From contig NZ_JAXLPB010000003.1 in the NCBI RefSeq assembly GCF_034321785.1, forward strand, positions 310,001 through 374,000: a stretch of 64,000 nt of DNA, in the 5' to 3' direction. The position numbers and the translations under genes are program-made. Of the stretch, positions 27,127-36,930 are shown piece by piece. The stretch is from Fulvimarina uroteuthidis. GTDB lineage: Bacteria; Pseudomonadota; Alphaproteobacteria; Rhizobiales; Rhizobiaceae. Under the pieces are notes generated by a model. The model ran no database searches. It saw only the letters and a program-made list of their open reading frames with translations, and was not told the DNA's origin. Each line of letters opens with the position of its first letter. Position 1 is the stretch's first letter.

Positions 27127-28272
27127 ATGGAAAGCGGATTTGGTTTCGGGAGCTTGTGGAGCGGCGGTCTCATCTACGTCCTCCCGTTCCTGTTCGTGTT
27201 GACGATCATCGTCTTCTTCCACGAACTCGGCCATTATCTCGTCGCGCGCTGGTGCGGCATCCGCTCACTGGCCTTCTCGGTCGGCTTCGGCCCCGAAATC
27301 ATCGGTTTCAACGACAAGCATGGAACGCGCTGGAAGCTGAGCGCGATCCCGCTCGGTGGCTACGTCAAGTTCCTCGGTGACGAGAACGCCGCCTCGACTC
27401 CCGATCGCGGCGCCGTCGATCAGATGAGCGCGGAGGAGAAGCGGGAAGCCTTCCCGACCGCCTCGGTTTCGCGCCGCGCGGCCACGGTCGCTGCCGGACC
27501 GCTGGCCAACTTCATCCTCTCGATCGTCATCTTCGCCTGCGTCGCCTACGTCAACGGCCGGACGGTGGCCGATCCGATCGTGGCGAGCGTCGTCGAGGGT
27601 TCGCCTGCCGCCGCGGCGGGCTTTGCCGCCGGCGACCGGATCGTGTCGATGGACGGCGAGCCTGTCACCTACTTCTCCGATCTCCAGAACTATGTGACGG
27701 GCCACGGCGAACAGCCGATCACCGTGACCGTCGATCGCGGCGGGCGCGAGATCGATCTCGACGTCACCCCGAAGATCGAGGCGCGGGACGACGGATTCGG
27801 AAAGACCTACAATGTTCCGATCATCGGGCTCGTCGCGGATGCCGAATCCTCCTCGTTCCGGACCGAATCGCTCGGGCCCGTCGCGGCCGTCGGCTACGGC
27901 GTCGAACAGACCTGGTTCGTGACGACGCGGACCGTCGACTTCATCGGCCAGGTCATCACGGGCCGCCAGAGCGCCGATCAGATCGGCGGGCCGATTCGCA
28001 TCGCCCAGGTCTCCGGCGAGGTCTCGAATTTCGGCATCGGCGCCCTTCTCAACCTCGCCGCTCTGCTCTCGGTCTCGATCGGGCTTTTGAACCTGTTGCC
28101 GATTCCCATGCTCGACGGCGGCCATCTCCTGTTCTACGCCTTCGAGGCGGTGCGGGGCCGTCCGCTCAGCGAGCAGGTTCAGGAGGTGGGTTTCCGGATC
28201 GGCCTGGCTTTGGTGATGATGCTGATGGTGTTCGCCTTCTGGAACGATCTGTCCGGGCTCGGCGGCGCCTGA
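27127..28272 (+). CDS. rseP: Site-2 zinc metalloprotease RseP
   Basis: A 381-residue inner-membrane protease that cleaves anti-sigma factors or signal peptides inside the membrane. The zinc motif HELGH is in the first helix (FFHELGHYLVARWCGI), and the third ligand is in LLPIPMLDGGHLLFY. A single PDZ domain lies at about 150-235 (GSPAAAAGFAAGDRIVSMDG), fewer than the two of E. coli RseP. The neighbouring bamA is the usual arrangement. Confidence 0.94.
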   Translation: MESGFGFGSLWSGGLIYVLPFLFVLTIIVFFHELGHYLVARWCGIRSLAFSVGFGPEIIGFNDKHGTRWKLSAIPLGGYVKFLGDENAASTPDRGAVDQMSAEEKREAFPTASVSRRAATVAAGPLANFILSIVIFACVAYVNGRTVADPIVASVVEGSPAAAAGFAAGDRIVSMDGEPVTYFSDLQNYVTGHGEQPITVTVDRGGREIDLDVTPKIEARDDGFGKTYNVPIIGLVADAESSSFRTESLGPVAAVGYGVEQTWFVTTRTVDFIGQVITGRQSADQIGGPIRIAQVSGEVSNFGIGALLNLAALLSVSIGLLNLLPIPMLDGGHLLFYAFEAVRGRPLSEQVQEVGFRIGLALVMMLMVFAFWNDLSGLGGA

Positions 28273-28462
28273 ACCCTGGGGGCGCGCGATGGTTACGATT
28301 GGTTCACCATGTTCGGAGGGCGCGTGACGGGAGAGCAACGCCATTTCCAAAACGTCAACGCAGTTGGGCGACATTGCTTGCGTGGTCGGGCGAAGTGGAT
28401 ACAACAAGCCCAACGTCCGGGTATGATGACCCATGGTCAAAGACGGGAAGGTATGTGAGCCT

Positions 28463-30943
28463 ATGATGGCTGGAGAAAAAATCCTGCGTGCATCGCTTTC
28501 GGCAGCGAGCTCGACCGCAGTCCTCGCCCTGGCCATTGTCGCAATGCAGGCGGGATCGATCGCCAGCGCCGAGGCGGCGGTGGTCAATCGGATCGACGTG
28601 CGTGGCAACACGCGCGTCGAGGACAACACGATCCGCAGTTTCAGCCAGGTCCAGACCGGCACCAATCTTTCCGAAGCCGGCCAGGACGCGGTCGTCCAGC
28701 GCTTGTTCTCGACCGGGCTCTTCGCCGATGTTCGCGTCAGCCAGTCCGGGGGCACGCTGATCATCGAGGTCGACGAGAACGCGATCGTCAACCAGGTCCT
28801 GTTCCAGGGCAATTCCAAACTCAAGGACGAGCAGCTGACCCAGGCGGTCCAGACCAGCCCGCGCGGCGCCTACTCCAAGGCCCAGGTCGATGCCGACGTG
28901 GAGGCGATCCGCGAAGCCTATACCGGGATCGGGCGCAGCGATGCCCTCGTCAGCGCGCAGGTCCAGCAGGTCGGCCCTGGCCGCGTCAACGTGATCTACA
29001 ACGTTCAGGAAGGCGACCGCACGAAGATCGCCCAGATCAGCTTCGTCGGGAACAGCTTCTATGGCGATTCGCGCCTGAAGCAGGTGATCGCGCTGCGCGA
29101 AAGCGGCATTCTCAGCTTCATCCAGCGCAACGACATCTATGCCGAAGAGCGTCTTCGCATGGACGAGGAAGCGCTCCGCAAATTCTATTACAATCGCGGC
29201 TTCGCCGATTTCCGGGTGATCTCCTCGAACGCGCAGCTCGATCCGAACGACAATACCTATTTCATCACCATCACGGTGGACGAGGGCGAGCGCTACACCT
29301 TCGGCGACGTCCGGATCGATTCGACCGTCGACGGCGTCGATGCCGAGGCGCTTTACAGCGAACTCGAGACCCGCTCCGGCGAGGTCTACAGCGCGGAAGA
29401 CGTGGAAGAAACCCTGGTCAACCTGACTGACCGCCTGGCCGGCTCGGGCTTCGCCTTCGCCCAGGTGACGCCGCGCGGCAACCGCGATTTCGCCAGCCGC
29501 ACGATCGGCGTCGACTATGTGATCGACCAGGGTCCGCGCGCCTATGTCGAGCGTCTCGAGATCCGAGGCAACGACAAGACCCGCGACTACGTCATCCGCC
29601 GCGAGTTCGACGTCTCGGAAGGCGACGCCTTCAACCAGGTTCTCGTCCAGCGTGCCAAGCAGCGCCTGGAAAATCTCGGATATTTCGAGTCCGTCAAGGT
29701 TTCGACCGCGCCCGGCAACGAGCCCGATCGCGTCATCGTCATCGTCGACGTCGTCGAGAAGCCGACGGGCGAACTGTCCCTCGGCGGCGGCTACACGACC
29801 GGCGGCGATTCGGAAGGGCCGGTCGCGGAGATCGGCGTGACCGAGCGAAACTTCCTCGGACGCGGCCAGTTCATCAAGGTCTCGGCCGGTTTCGGCACCG
29901 AGTCGCGGAACTACAATTTGTCGTTCACGGAGCCTTATTTCCTCGGCCAGCGCCTGGCGGTCGGCTTCGACGTCTATCGCTCCGAGACGACGTCGGGCGA
30001 TTACGACACCCTGCGCACCGGCGGCGACATCCGCGTCGCGGCGCCGATCACCGAAAATCTCACCGCCCAGGTCGCCTACAACCTGAAGCAGGAGGAATTC
30101 GGCGACCAGATCGGCATCGATCTCCTGAACCCGGTGACCGGCGCTCGCTTCGAAGACGCCAACAACAACCCGATCCGCAGCACGTGCGGCGATCCGAACC
30201 CGTCGGCCTACTCGGCCGCTTTCGGCGGACCCGTGCTCGACCAGAACGGCAATGCGGCGACCGCGCCGCGCTTCACCGACAGCCCGATCATCAACGAAGC
30301 GATCTGCGACAGCCCGTACACGACATCGTCCGTCTCCTACGCGCTGGTCTACAACACGCTCGACAGCGCGACGCAGCCGCGGGAAGGCTTCCTTCTGCAG
30401 GCCGGCCAGGAATATGCGGGTCTGGGCGGCGACGCCGAATTCCTGAAGACGACGGCGAAGGGAAGCGCGTTCGCGCTCATCAACGACGAATATGACCTGA
30501 TCGGATCGGTTTCGGCGTCCGGCGGCCACGTCACGTCGATCGGCGGCAACGAGCTTCGCGTGTTCGACAATTTCTTCAAGGGCAAGGATCTCGTTCGCGG
30601 CTTCGAATCGAAGGGTTTCGGTCCCCGTCAGAACGGCGTCTCGATCGGCGGCACGCAATTTGCCGGCGCTCAGGCCGAGGCAACGTTCCCGTTGCCTGTC
30701 ATCTCGCGGGATCTCGGATTCCGCGGCGCGGTCTTTGCCGATGCCGGCACGCTCTGGGGCTCCGAGTTCGAGGGCCAGCGCAACGTCGTCGGAACGGACG
30801 CCACGCTGCGCGCCTCCGTCGGCGTCGGCCTCATCTGGGACTCGCCCTTCGGTCCGCTCCGGGTGAACTACGCCGAGCCGCTCGCCAAGGAAGATTTCGA
30901 CGAGACCGAAGAGTTCTCGTTCGGTTTCTCCTCGCGCTTCTAG
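28463..30943 (+). CDS. bamA: Outer membrane protein assembly factor BamA
   Basis: An 826-residue outer-membrane Omp85 protein that folds and inserts barrel proteins. A signal peptide (cut near AEA-AVV) is followed by five POTRA domains (about 40-440; first begins VVNRIDVRGNTRVEDNTI). A 16-strand barrel follows, ending in the C-terminal Phe of FSFGFSSRF. The barrel region has FGPLRVNYAEPL and the VRGF lid motif (DLVRGFESKGFGPR). A surface-loop insert (about 570-615) has two Cys. ATG 28463 gives a normal signal peptide; 28433 would add ten residues. Confidence 0.96.
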   Translation: MMAGEKILRASLSAASSTAVLALAIVAMQAGSIASAEAAVVNRIDVRGNTRVEDNTIRSFSQVQTGTNLSEAGQDAVVQRLFSTGLFADVRVSQSGGTLIIEVDENAIVNQVLFQGNSKLKDEQLTQAVQTSPRGAYSKAQVDADVEAIREAYTGIGRSDALVSAQVQQVGPGRVNVIYNVQEGDRTKIAQISFVGNSFYGDSRLKQVIALRESGILSFIQRNDIYAEERLRMDEEALRKFYYNRGFADFRVISSNAQLDPNDNTYFITITVDEGERYTFGDVRIDSTVDGVDAEALYSELETRSGEVYSAEDVEETLVNLTDRLAGSGFAFAQVTPRGNRDFASRTIGVDYVIDQGPRAYVERLEIRGNDKTRDYVIRREFDVSEGDAFNQVLVQRAKQRLENLGYFESVKVSTAPGNEPDRVIVIVDVVEKPTGELSLGGGYTTGGDSEGPVAEIGVTERNFLGRGQFIKVSAGFGTESRNYNLSFTEPYFLGQRLAVGFDVYRSETTSGDYDTLRTGGDIRVAAPITENLTAQVAYNLKQEEFGDQIGIDLLNPVTGARFEDANNNPIRSTCGDPNPSAYSAAFGGPVLDQNGNAATAPRFTDSPIINEAICDSPYTTSSVSYALVYNTLDSATQPREGFLLQAGQEYAGLGGDAEFLKTTAKGSAFALINDEYDLIGSVSASGGHVTSIGGNELRVFDNFFKGKDLVRGFESKGFGPRQNGVSIGGTQFAGAQAEATFPLPVISRDLGFRGAVFADAGTLWGSEFEGQRNVVGTDATLRASVGVGLIWDSPFGPLRVNYAEPLAKEDFDETEEFSFGFSSRF

Positions 30944-30966
30944 GCGGTTCCCCTATCGAATGTCCC

Positions 30967-31006
30967 AAGACGGCCGTTTCGCTTGGCGAAGCGGCCGTCT
31001 TCGTTT
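30967..31006 (+). terminator. Terminator-like hairpin between bamA and lpxD
   Basis: AAGACGGCCGTTTCGC can pair with GCGAAGCGGCCGTCTT, a 15-pair stem with one bulge, followed by CGTTT. The short T-run makes it a weak intrinsic terminator. It would lower readthrough from bamA into the lpx genes. Confidence 0.55.
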
Positions 31007-31130
31007 AGTGCTTGCAACAAAGCAGGGCGCCCCGGACGGGCTTCCGGCCTCGCTGCGTCCCGCCCTCGTGCGGGATGGTTCGGCAAGGCGCGAACGTCCG
31101 GCGTCACAGGTCAGGAGATTGGGAGGCATC

Positions 31131-32192
31131 ATGGCTCCAGCCGTATTCTTCCCGCGCGGCCCCGGAAAGACGATCGCCGAGATCGCCGATCTGATTGGCG
31201 CAGACATCCGCAACGCACCGGATCGGGAGCGCCGGATGACCGGCATCGCGTCCCTCGACGAAGCCGGTCCCGACGACATCACCTTCTTCGACAATATCCG
31301 CTATGTGGAGGGCCTCGCATCGACCCAGGCGGGCTGCGTCATTCTCGGCCATCGATTCGGCTCGCACGCCGTTCCCGAGGGAACGGCGGCGCTCGTCGCC
31401 AGACGGGCCGACCATGCGTTCGCCAGCGTCGGCCGGACGCTGTTCCCGTCGGCGCTTGCGCCGGCATCCGTTCTGGGCGGGACCGGCATCTCGGACAGGG
31501 CCTTCGTCGATCCGGACGCGGAGCTCGAGGACGGCGTCACCGTCGAGGCCTTCGCCGTGATCGGTCCCGGCGTCGAGATCGGCGCGGGCACGATCGTCGC
31601 GGCGGGGGCGAAGATCGCCTCCGGATGCCGGATCGGCCGCGACTGCCGGATCGGCGCCAACGTGTCTCTGTCCCACACGCTGCTCGGCAACCGGGTTCTC
31701 ATCCATCCGGGCGTCAGCTGCGGGCAGGACGGGTTCGGCTATGTCGCGGGACCTGCAGGGCTCGTCAAGTCGGTGCAGATCGGACGGGTCGTCATCCAGG
31801 ACGATGTGGAGATCGGTGCCAACACGACGATCGACCGCGGCGCGATCCGCGACACGGTGATCGGCGAGGGCACCAAGATCGATAATCAGGTTCAGATCGC
31901 CCACAATGTGGTGATCGGTCGCCACTGCGTGATCGTCGGCCAGGTCGGACTTTCGGGAAGTTCGACGCTCGGCGACGGGGTCATGATCGGCGGGCAGTCG
32001 GGGGTCAATGGCCATGTGACGGTCGGCGACGGTGCCCAGATCGCCGCGGTCTCGACCGTCCAGGGAGACGTGCCGCCCGGCGCTCGCTGGGGCGGCGTGC
32101 CGGCCAAGCCGGTCAAGGAATGGTTCCGCGAAATCATGACGCTCACGGAATTGGCGAAAAAGCGACGATCAGCAGGAAAGAACGATGAGTGA
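31131..32192 (+). CDS. lpxD: UDP-3-O-acylglucosamine N-acyltransferase
   Basis: A 353-residue enzyme adding the second 3-hydroxyacyl chain in lipid A synthesis. The N-terminal uridine-binding domain (ASLDEAGPDDITFFDN) precedes a left-handed beta helix of hexapeptide repeats (about 110-310). The catalytic-His region is IAHNVVIGRHC. The ATG at 31131 has a perfect GGGAGG five bases upstream, which decides the start over the longer open frame. It overlaps fabZ by 8 bases. Confidence 0.95.
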   Translation: MAPAVFFPRGPGKTIAEIADLIGADIRNAPDRERRMTGIASLDEAGPDDITFFDNIRYVEGLASTQAGCVILGHRFGSHAVPEGTAALVARRADHAFASVGRTLFPSALAPASVLGGTGISDRAFVDPDAELEDGVTVEAFAVIGPGVEIGAGTIVAAGAKIASGCRIGRDCRIGANVSLSHTLLGNRVLIHPGVSCGQDGFGYVAGPAGLVKSVQIGRVVIQDDVEIGANTTIDRGAIRDTVIGEGTKIDNQVQIAHNVVIGRHCVIVGQVGLSGSSTLGDGVMIGGQSGVNGHVTVGDGAQIAAVSTVQGDVPPGARWGGVPAKPVKEWFREIMTLTELAKKRRSAGKNDE

Positions 32193-32655
32193 AGCGCCCA
32201 AGGTGCTGGAGAGCGCCGATATTTTGAAGATCATGGAGGTGCTGCCGCATCGCTATCCGTTCCTGATGGTCGACCGGATCATCGAGATCGACCACGATCG
32301 CTCGGCGATCGGGGTCAAGAACGTGACAGCGAACGAGCCGCACTTCATGGGCCATTTTCCCGGCAACCCGGTGATGCCTGGCGTCCTCATCATCGAGGGC
32401 ATGGCGCAGACGGCGGGCGCGATCTGCACCATCAGCAAGGGCGAGGCCAAGCCCTCGGTCGTCTATTTCATGACGATCGACAATGCCAAGTTCCGCAAGC
32501 CCGTGGTGCCGGGGGACCGCCTGGAATATCACGTGGTCCAATCGAAGAAGCGGGGCAATATCTGGAAGTTCGACTGCATCGCCAAGGTCGACGGCAACAA
32601 GGTCGCCGAAGCCACGGTCAGCGCCATGCTGGTTCCGCCGGTCGAGGCGGCATGA
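32185..32655 (+). CDS. fabZ: 3-hydroxyacyl-ACP dehydratase FabZ
   Basis: A 156-residue hot-dog-fold enzyme that dehydrates 3-hydroxyacyl-ACP, competing with LpxA for substrate and so setting the fatty acid/lipid A balance. The active-site His is in FMGHFPGNPVMPGVLIIEGM, with the catalytic Glu in that motif; LPHRYPFLMVDR is also diagnostic. It overlaps lpxD upstream and lpxA downstream (ATGA). Confidence 0.96.
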   Translation: MSEAPKVLESADILKIMEVLPHRYPFLMVDRIIEIDHDRSAIGVKNVTANEPHFMGHFPGNPVMPGVLIIEGMAQTAGAICTISKGEAKPSVVYFMTIDNAKFRKPVVPGDRLEYHVVQSKKRGNIWKFDCIAKVDGNKVAEATVSAMLVPPVEAA

Positions 32656-33467
32656 GCGAGACACGGGAGACGATCATCCATCCGTCCGCCGTCATCGAGG
32701 ACGGCGCCGAGATCGGCGCGGGCTGCGAGATCGGCCCCTTCTGCCACATCGGTCCGCAGGTCCGCCTCGGCGCGGGCTCGCGCCTGCGGTCCCACGCCGT
32801 TCTGTGGGGCAATACCGAGATCGGCGAGAATGCGCAGATCTGGCCATTCGCGTCGATCGGTCACGCGCCGCAGCACCTGAAATATCGCGGCGAGGACACG
32901 CGGCTCGTCATCGGGCGCAACGCCCTGATCCGCGAGCACGTGACGATGAATCCCGGCACGATCCAGGGCCGTTCCGAAACCACGATCGGCAACGATTGCT
33001 CCTTCTTCACCGGAGCCCATGTCGCCCATGACTGCGTCGTGGGCAACAATGTGACGCTGATCAACAATGTCATGCTCGCCGGCCATTGCACCGTCGGCGA
33101 CTTTGCCACCATCGCCGGCGGCTCCGGCATCCACCAGTTCACCCGTGTCGGCCATCACGCCTATATCGGCGGCATCGCGGCGGTCGAGGGCGACGTCATT
33201 CCCTTCGGCATGGTGCTCGGCAACCGCGCCTATCTGTCCGGTCTCAACGTGATCGGCATGAAGCGGGCGGGCTTCAACCGCGAGGCCGTGCGCAACGTCC
33301 GCCGCGCCTACCGCATGCTCTTCTCCTTCGACCAGACGTTCAAGGAGAACCTCGACGAGGTGACCCAGGAATTTCCCGAGGATCCGCTGGTGAACGACCT
33401 TCTCGGCTTCATCCGCTCGGGAGGCGATCGCTCGCTCTGCACGCCGCGTCACACGCCAGCCGGTTAG
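32652..33467 (+). CDS. lpxA: UDP-N-acetylglucosamine acyltransferase
   Basis: A 271-residue first enzyme of lipid A synthesis. The hexapeptide-repeat left-handed helix covers about 1-190, with catalytic His in GAHVAHDCVVG and the GGSGIHQFTRVG region. The C-terminal helical domain (VIGMKRAGFNREAVRNVRRAY) is typical of LpxA. The ATG overlaps the fabZ stop. Confidence 0.96.
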   Translation: MSETRETIIHPSAVIEDGAEIGAGCEIGPFCHIGPQVRLGAGSRLRSHAVLWGNTEIGENAQIWPFASIGHAPQHLKYRGEDTRLVIGRNALIREHVTMNPGTIQGRSETTIGNDCSFFTGAHVAHDCVVGNNVTLINNVMLAGHCTVGDFATIAGGSGIHQFTRVGHHAYIGGIAAVEGDVIPFGMVLGNRAYLSGLNVIGMKRAGFNREAVRNVRRAYRMLFSFDQTFKENLDEVTQEFPEDPLVNDLLGFIRSGGDRSLCTPRHTPAG

Positions 33468-33473
33468 CCGACG

Positions 33474-34361
33474 ATGGACGGATTTCCCAACGAGCGCGCC
33501 GTTACCGAGCGGATCGGCATCGTCGCCGGTGGCGGGTCCTTGCCGATGATCGTGGCGAAGGCCGCGCGCGAGCGCGGCATGGACCCGATCTTCGCGCGCT
33601 TTTCCGACGGCATCACGAACGGCTCGATCGAGGGTCCCTCGCGGGCGTTCACCTGGGGCGAGGTCGGCGATGCCATCGAATGGCTGAGGCGGGAGAAGGT
33701 CACCAAGCTCGTGATGTGCGGCACGATTTCGAGCCGACCCGACTTTCGCTCGGTCCTGCCGTCCTTGCGCACGCTCGCCAGCCTGCCGGCCATGTTCGCG
33801 ATCACGCGGGGCGGGGATGATTCCATGCTTCGCAAGGGATCGCGCTTTCTCGAGGGCAAGGGGTTCGAGCTTCTGCCCGTGCAGGAGATCGCGCCGCGTC
33901 TTCTGGCGCCGGAAGGTCTCCTGACGAGCCGTGCGCCAAACGATGCGGAGCGCGCGGCGCTGCGGAAGGCGCATCGGGCGGCGGTCACTTTGGGCGCGCT
34001 CGATGCGGGGCAGGCGGTGGTCGCTTCCAACGAGCGGATCATCGCGATGGAGGGGATCGAGGGAACGCGCGACATGATGCAGCGGGTGGCCGAGCTTCGG
34101 GCCGTGCGCAAGATCGGCCGGGCCGAGAAACTGGCGCTCGTCAAGGCGCTGAAGCCCGGACAGGACCAGCGGTTCGATCTTCCCAGCATCGGCATCATGA
34201 CCATCGAGGAGGCGGTTGCCGCCGGCATCACCTCGATCGGCGTTTCGGCCCTCGGCAGCCTGATCATCGGCTTCGAGGACGTTCTGGATGCCGCCAACCG
34301 GGCCGGCATCGCGCTGACCGGGCTTTCGACGAACGACGTTCAGGACGGGGCGCGGGCATGA
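33474..34361 (+). CDS. lpxI: UDP-2,3-diacylglucosamine diphosphatase LpxI
   Basis: A 295-residue DUF1009 enzyme, the alphaproteobacterial replacement for LpxH. It releases UMP to give lipid X. Recognisable parts are the N-terminal GIVAGGGSLPMIVAKAARERG, the KLVMCGTISSRPDF loop, and the C-terminal FDLPSIGIMTIEEAV, which should carry the catalytic Asp known from Caulobacter LpxI. It lies between lpxA and lpxB, with a 4-base overlap to lpxB. Confidence 0.93.
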   Translation: MDGFPNERAVTERIGIVAGGGSLPMIVAKAARERGMDPIFARFSDGITNGSIEGPSRAFTWGEVGDAIEWLRREKVTKLVMCGTISSRPDFRSVLPSLRTLASLPAMFAITRGGDDSMLRKGSRFLEGKGFELLPVQEIAPRLLAPEGLLTSRAPNDAERAALRKAHRAAVTLGALDAGQAVVASNERIIAMEGIEGTRDMMQRVAELRAVRKIGRAEKLALVKALKPGQDQRFDLPSIGIMTIEEAVAAGITSIGVSALGSLIIGFEDVLDAANRAGIALTGLSTNDVQDGARA

Positions 34362-35506
34362 CGAAGATCGCCTTCATCGTCGGCGAGCCATCGGGCGACC
34401 GGATCGGCGCGGACCTCATCCTCCACCTCAGAGCCGCGCTCGGCGACGATCTCGACGTCTTCGGACTCGGCGGCGAGGAGATGGCGCGCCAGGGCCTCGT
34501 CAGCCTGTTCGATATCGAGGAGCTCTCGATCATCGGGGTGAGCGCTATCGTCGCACGGCTACCGCAACTCGTACGCCGCGTGTCGCAGACCGCGAAAGCC
34601 GTGATCGATGCCGCACCCGATGCGCTCGTCGTGATCGACAGCCCGACCTTCTCCCACCGGATCGCCAGGCGATTGCGCGCCGCGCGGCCGGATATCCCGA
34701 TCGTCAACTACATTCCGCCCACCGTCTGGGCTTGGCGGGAAGAGCGGGCCGCGAAGATGCGGGCCTATGTGGACCAGGCGATCTGCACCTTTCCCTTCGA
34801 GCCCGAGGTCTATGCGCGGCTCGACGGACCGCCGGCGACCTATGTCGGCCATCCGATTCTTTCCGAGCCGCATCTGAAGCCGCTCCTGAACAGGTCGCTT
34901 GCCGGGAAGACGGCGAGCGCGTCGCCCCGTCTCCTGATCCTCCCGGGCTCCCGGCGAAGCGAAATCGACCGCCTGCTGGCCGATTTCGGAAAGACCTATG
35001 AGCGCCTTTGCCGGACGATGCCGGGCCTCGGCGCCACCATCCCGACGCTGGCGCGCCACCGCGCCCGCATCGAGACCGGGATCGCCGACTGGCCGGTGAA
35101 GCCGAAGGTGGTGACGGGCGAGGACGAGAAATGGGCGGCGTTCGCGAACGCCGACGCCGCGCTCGCCGCGTCCGGGACGGTCTCGCTGGAACTGGCGCTG
35201 GCGGGCGTCCCCATGGTGCTCGCCTACAAGCTCGATCCGATCGGCTATCGCCTGCGTCACCTGATGACGGCGTGGACGGCCGCCCTGCCGAATTTCATCG
35301 TCGGCCATCCGCTCGTGCCGGAGCATTTCCACGAGGTGGTGCGGCCCGAACTTCTCGCCCGGCGGCTCGAGCGCCTGCTGACCGACACGATCGAGCGCCG
35401 GGCACAGCTTCAGGGGTTCCAGGACATCCGCGAGAAGATGGCGATCGACAGGCCGCCCGGCGAGGCCGCGGCCGAGATCGTCTTGAGCGTGCTGAAGCGG
35501 GGCTGA
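34358..35506 (+). CDS. lpxB: Lipid-A-disaccharide synthase
   Basis: A 382-residue GT19 glycosyltransferase joining lipid X and UDP-diacylglucosamine into the lipid A disaccharide. Motifs are FIVGEPSGDRIGADLI, INYIPPTVWAWREERAAKM cut here to IPPTVWAWREERA, LILPGSRRSEIDRL and ASGTVSLELALAGVPMVLAYK cut to SGTVSLELALAGVPM. It is the last gene of the lpx run; no clear terminator is seen after it. Confidence 0.95.
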   Translation: MTKIAFIVGEPSGDRIGADLILHLRAALGDDLDVFGLGGEEMARQGLVSLFDIEELSIIGVSAIVARLPQLVRRVSQTAKAVIDAAPDALVVIDSPTFSHRIARRLRAARPDIPIVNYIPPTVWAWREERAAKMRAYVDQAICTFPFEPEVYARLDGPPATYVGHPILSEPHLKPLLNRSLAGKTASASPRLLILPGSRRSEIDRLLADFGKTYERLCRTMPGLGATIPTLARHRARIETGIADWPVKPKVVTGEDEKWAAFANADAALAASGTVSLELALAGVPMVLAYKLDPIGYRLRHLMTAWTAALPNFIVGHPLVPEHFHEVVRPELLARRLERLLTDTIERRAQLQGFQDIREKMAIDRPPGEAAAEIVLSVLKRG

Positions 35507-35563
35507 ACCCGCGAAGCAGGGCAGGGACGATGCCACGCCCCCGGCCCTTTGCCGCGGGGCCGA

Positions 35564-36163
35564 TCAGGCTAGATGCGGCTTGACGGCGGCCAGTTCCGGA
35601 TGCGCCGCGAAGAAGGCGTCCGTCCAGGCGCGAACTTTGGGGGCTTGGCTTGCCACCTTGCCCGCGAAGCGCAGGTCCATCCAGCCGACCAGAGCGGCGA
35701 GGGCGCAATAGGCCACGCTCGGATCCTCGTTCAGATCGTCGAGATGCGCCTCGAGCCATGCCAGGCCGCGTTCGGCCTTGGCCATCTGGCGCTCGGTCCA
35801 GGCCGCATGCCGCTTGTCTTCCGGGCGGAACCGCTCTTCGTAAAGACAAAGGATCAGCGCGTCCTTGACGCCGCTCGCCGCGGCTTCGAACGTGCGGGTC
35901 CTGGTGAAGGCATCGAGCGTCTGGGGAATGAGCTGATTGCCGCTCATCCGGTCGAGCATTTCGCAGATGACCGAACTGTCGAAGACCTGATCGCCGGTCT
36001 CGGTCGTCAGGACCGGGACCTTGCCGAGGGGATTGGCCGAAAGGAGGGTATCGGAAGGCTCCATCGTCTCGGCGGACACGAACTCCAGTTCGATACCGCA
36101 GAGGACCGCTGCCATTCTCACCTTCGCCACGAATGGCGAAGCGCTTGTGCCGAGTAGTCGCAT
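35564..36163 (-). CDS. Glutathione S-transferase family protein (YibF-like)
   Basis: A 199-residue cytosolic GST. The N-terminal thioredoxin fold begins MRLLGTSASPFVAKVRMAA and has the cis-Pro NPLGKVPVL and the glutathione-gamma-Glu contact VFDSSVICEML. The all-helical C-terminal domain follows. The pattern resembles E. coli YibF. The substrate is unknown. It is convergent with lpxB. Confidence 0.83.
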   Translation of the reverse strand: MRLLGTSASPFVAKVRMAAVLCGIELEFVSAETMEPSDTLLSANPLGKVPVLTTETGDQVFDSSVICEMLDRMSGNQLIPQTLDAFTRTRTFEAAASGVKDALILCLYEERFRPEDKRHAAWTERQMAKAERGLAWLEAHLDDLNEDPSVAYCALAALVGWMDLRFAGKVASQAPKVRAWTDAFFAAHPELAAVKPHLA

Positions 36164-36302
36164 CGAATTCTATCCTTCGCACCGTGCCGCTCTCGCAGCC
36201 ACCGGAAGAACGGATAGGTCCGCACGCCGCCGACATGCAAGTCGATTCTGCGGCGCGCGTCGGAATTGGCGTTGGTCGGGAAGACCGGCGGGCGGAGCCG
36301 GC

Positions 36303-36848
36303 CTACTTCGACACGTAACCGTAGCCGGTGCGCGCTTCCGGCGGGAACCGGCGCAGCGACTGGCAATTGGCGCCGTAGACATGCCATTCGTCGAGGCCGA
36401 GAACGCAGCCTTCCGCCCGCCAGGCCTTGACCGGGTTGGCGCCGCCCAGGAAGCCGAGAAAGCTGCCGGCCGCCGCATATCCCATGGGATATTCGATGAT
36501 GTAGTAGATCGTGCGGCGCTCGTGGTCGGAGATCAGGGCCGTTCCCTGGCACCAGCGGCGCTCGATCGGCTGGGGCGGCGGGATCTCGTCGGCGAGAATC
36601 TGCGGCTCATAGGCCTTTTCCTGAAGGTTCGAGAATTCGAGAATCTCGAGATCGGCTTCGAGGACGCGCGGCGCGCCGTATTCGAACTGATCTTCGACCT
36701 CGGCCAGCACGGCGGGATCGTCGCAGCGCGGAACCAGCTGGCCGGCGACGGGTGCCATTCCCTGCTGAAGGTCCGCCGCGGCCGCGGGACCTGCAAGCAT
36801 GGTGGTCCCGATCGCTGTGGCGAGCATGATGGAGAGGAACTGGCGCAT
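36303..36848 (-). CDS. Secreted hypothetical protein with four cysteines
   Basis: A 181-residue protein with a clear signal peptide (MRQFLSIMLATAIGTTMLAG, cut near AAA-DLQ). The mature part has Cys in VPRCDDPAVL, RRWCQGTALIS, EGCVLGLDE and GANCQSLRRF, suggesting two disulfides. A short hydrophobic Gly-rich stretch (GYAAAGSFLGFLGG) lies between them. I believe it is conserved among Hyphomicrobiales but cannot name a function. It is monocistronic. Confidence 0.7.
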   Translation of the reverse strand: MRQFLSIMLATAIGTTMLAGPAAAADLQQGMAPVAGQLVPRCDDPAVLAEVEDQFEYGAPRVLEADLEILEFSNLQEKAYEPQILADEIPPPQPIERRWCQGTALISDHERRTIYYIIEYPMGYAAAGSFLGFLGGANPVKAWRAEGCVLGLDEWHVYGANCQSLRRFPPEARTGYGYVSK

Positions 36849-36930
36849 CGACTACGGGCCTATGTTTCGATCGTTGAATCTCGTCAGGACGATAGCACGA
36901 GTTTCCGGAGCCTTGGGGTCGGTTGCACGG

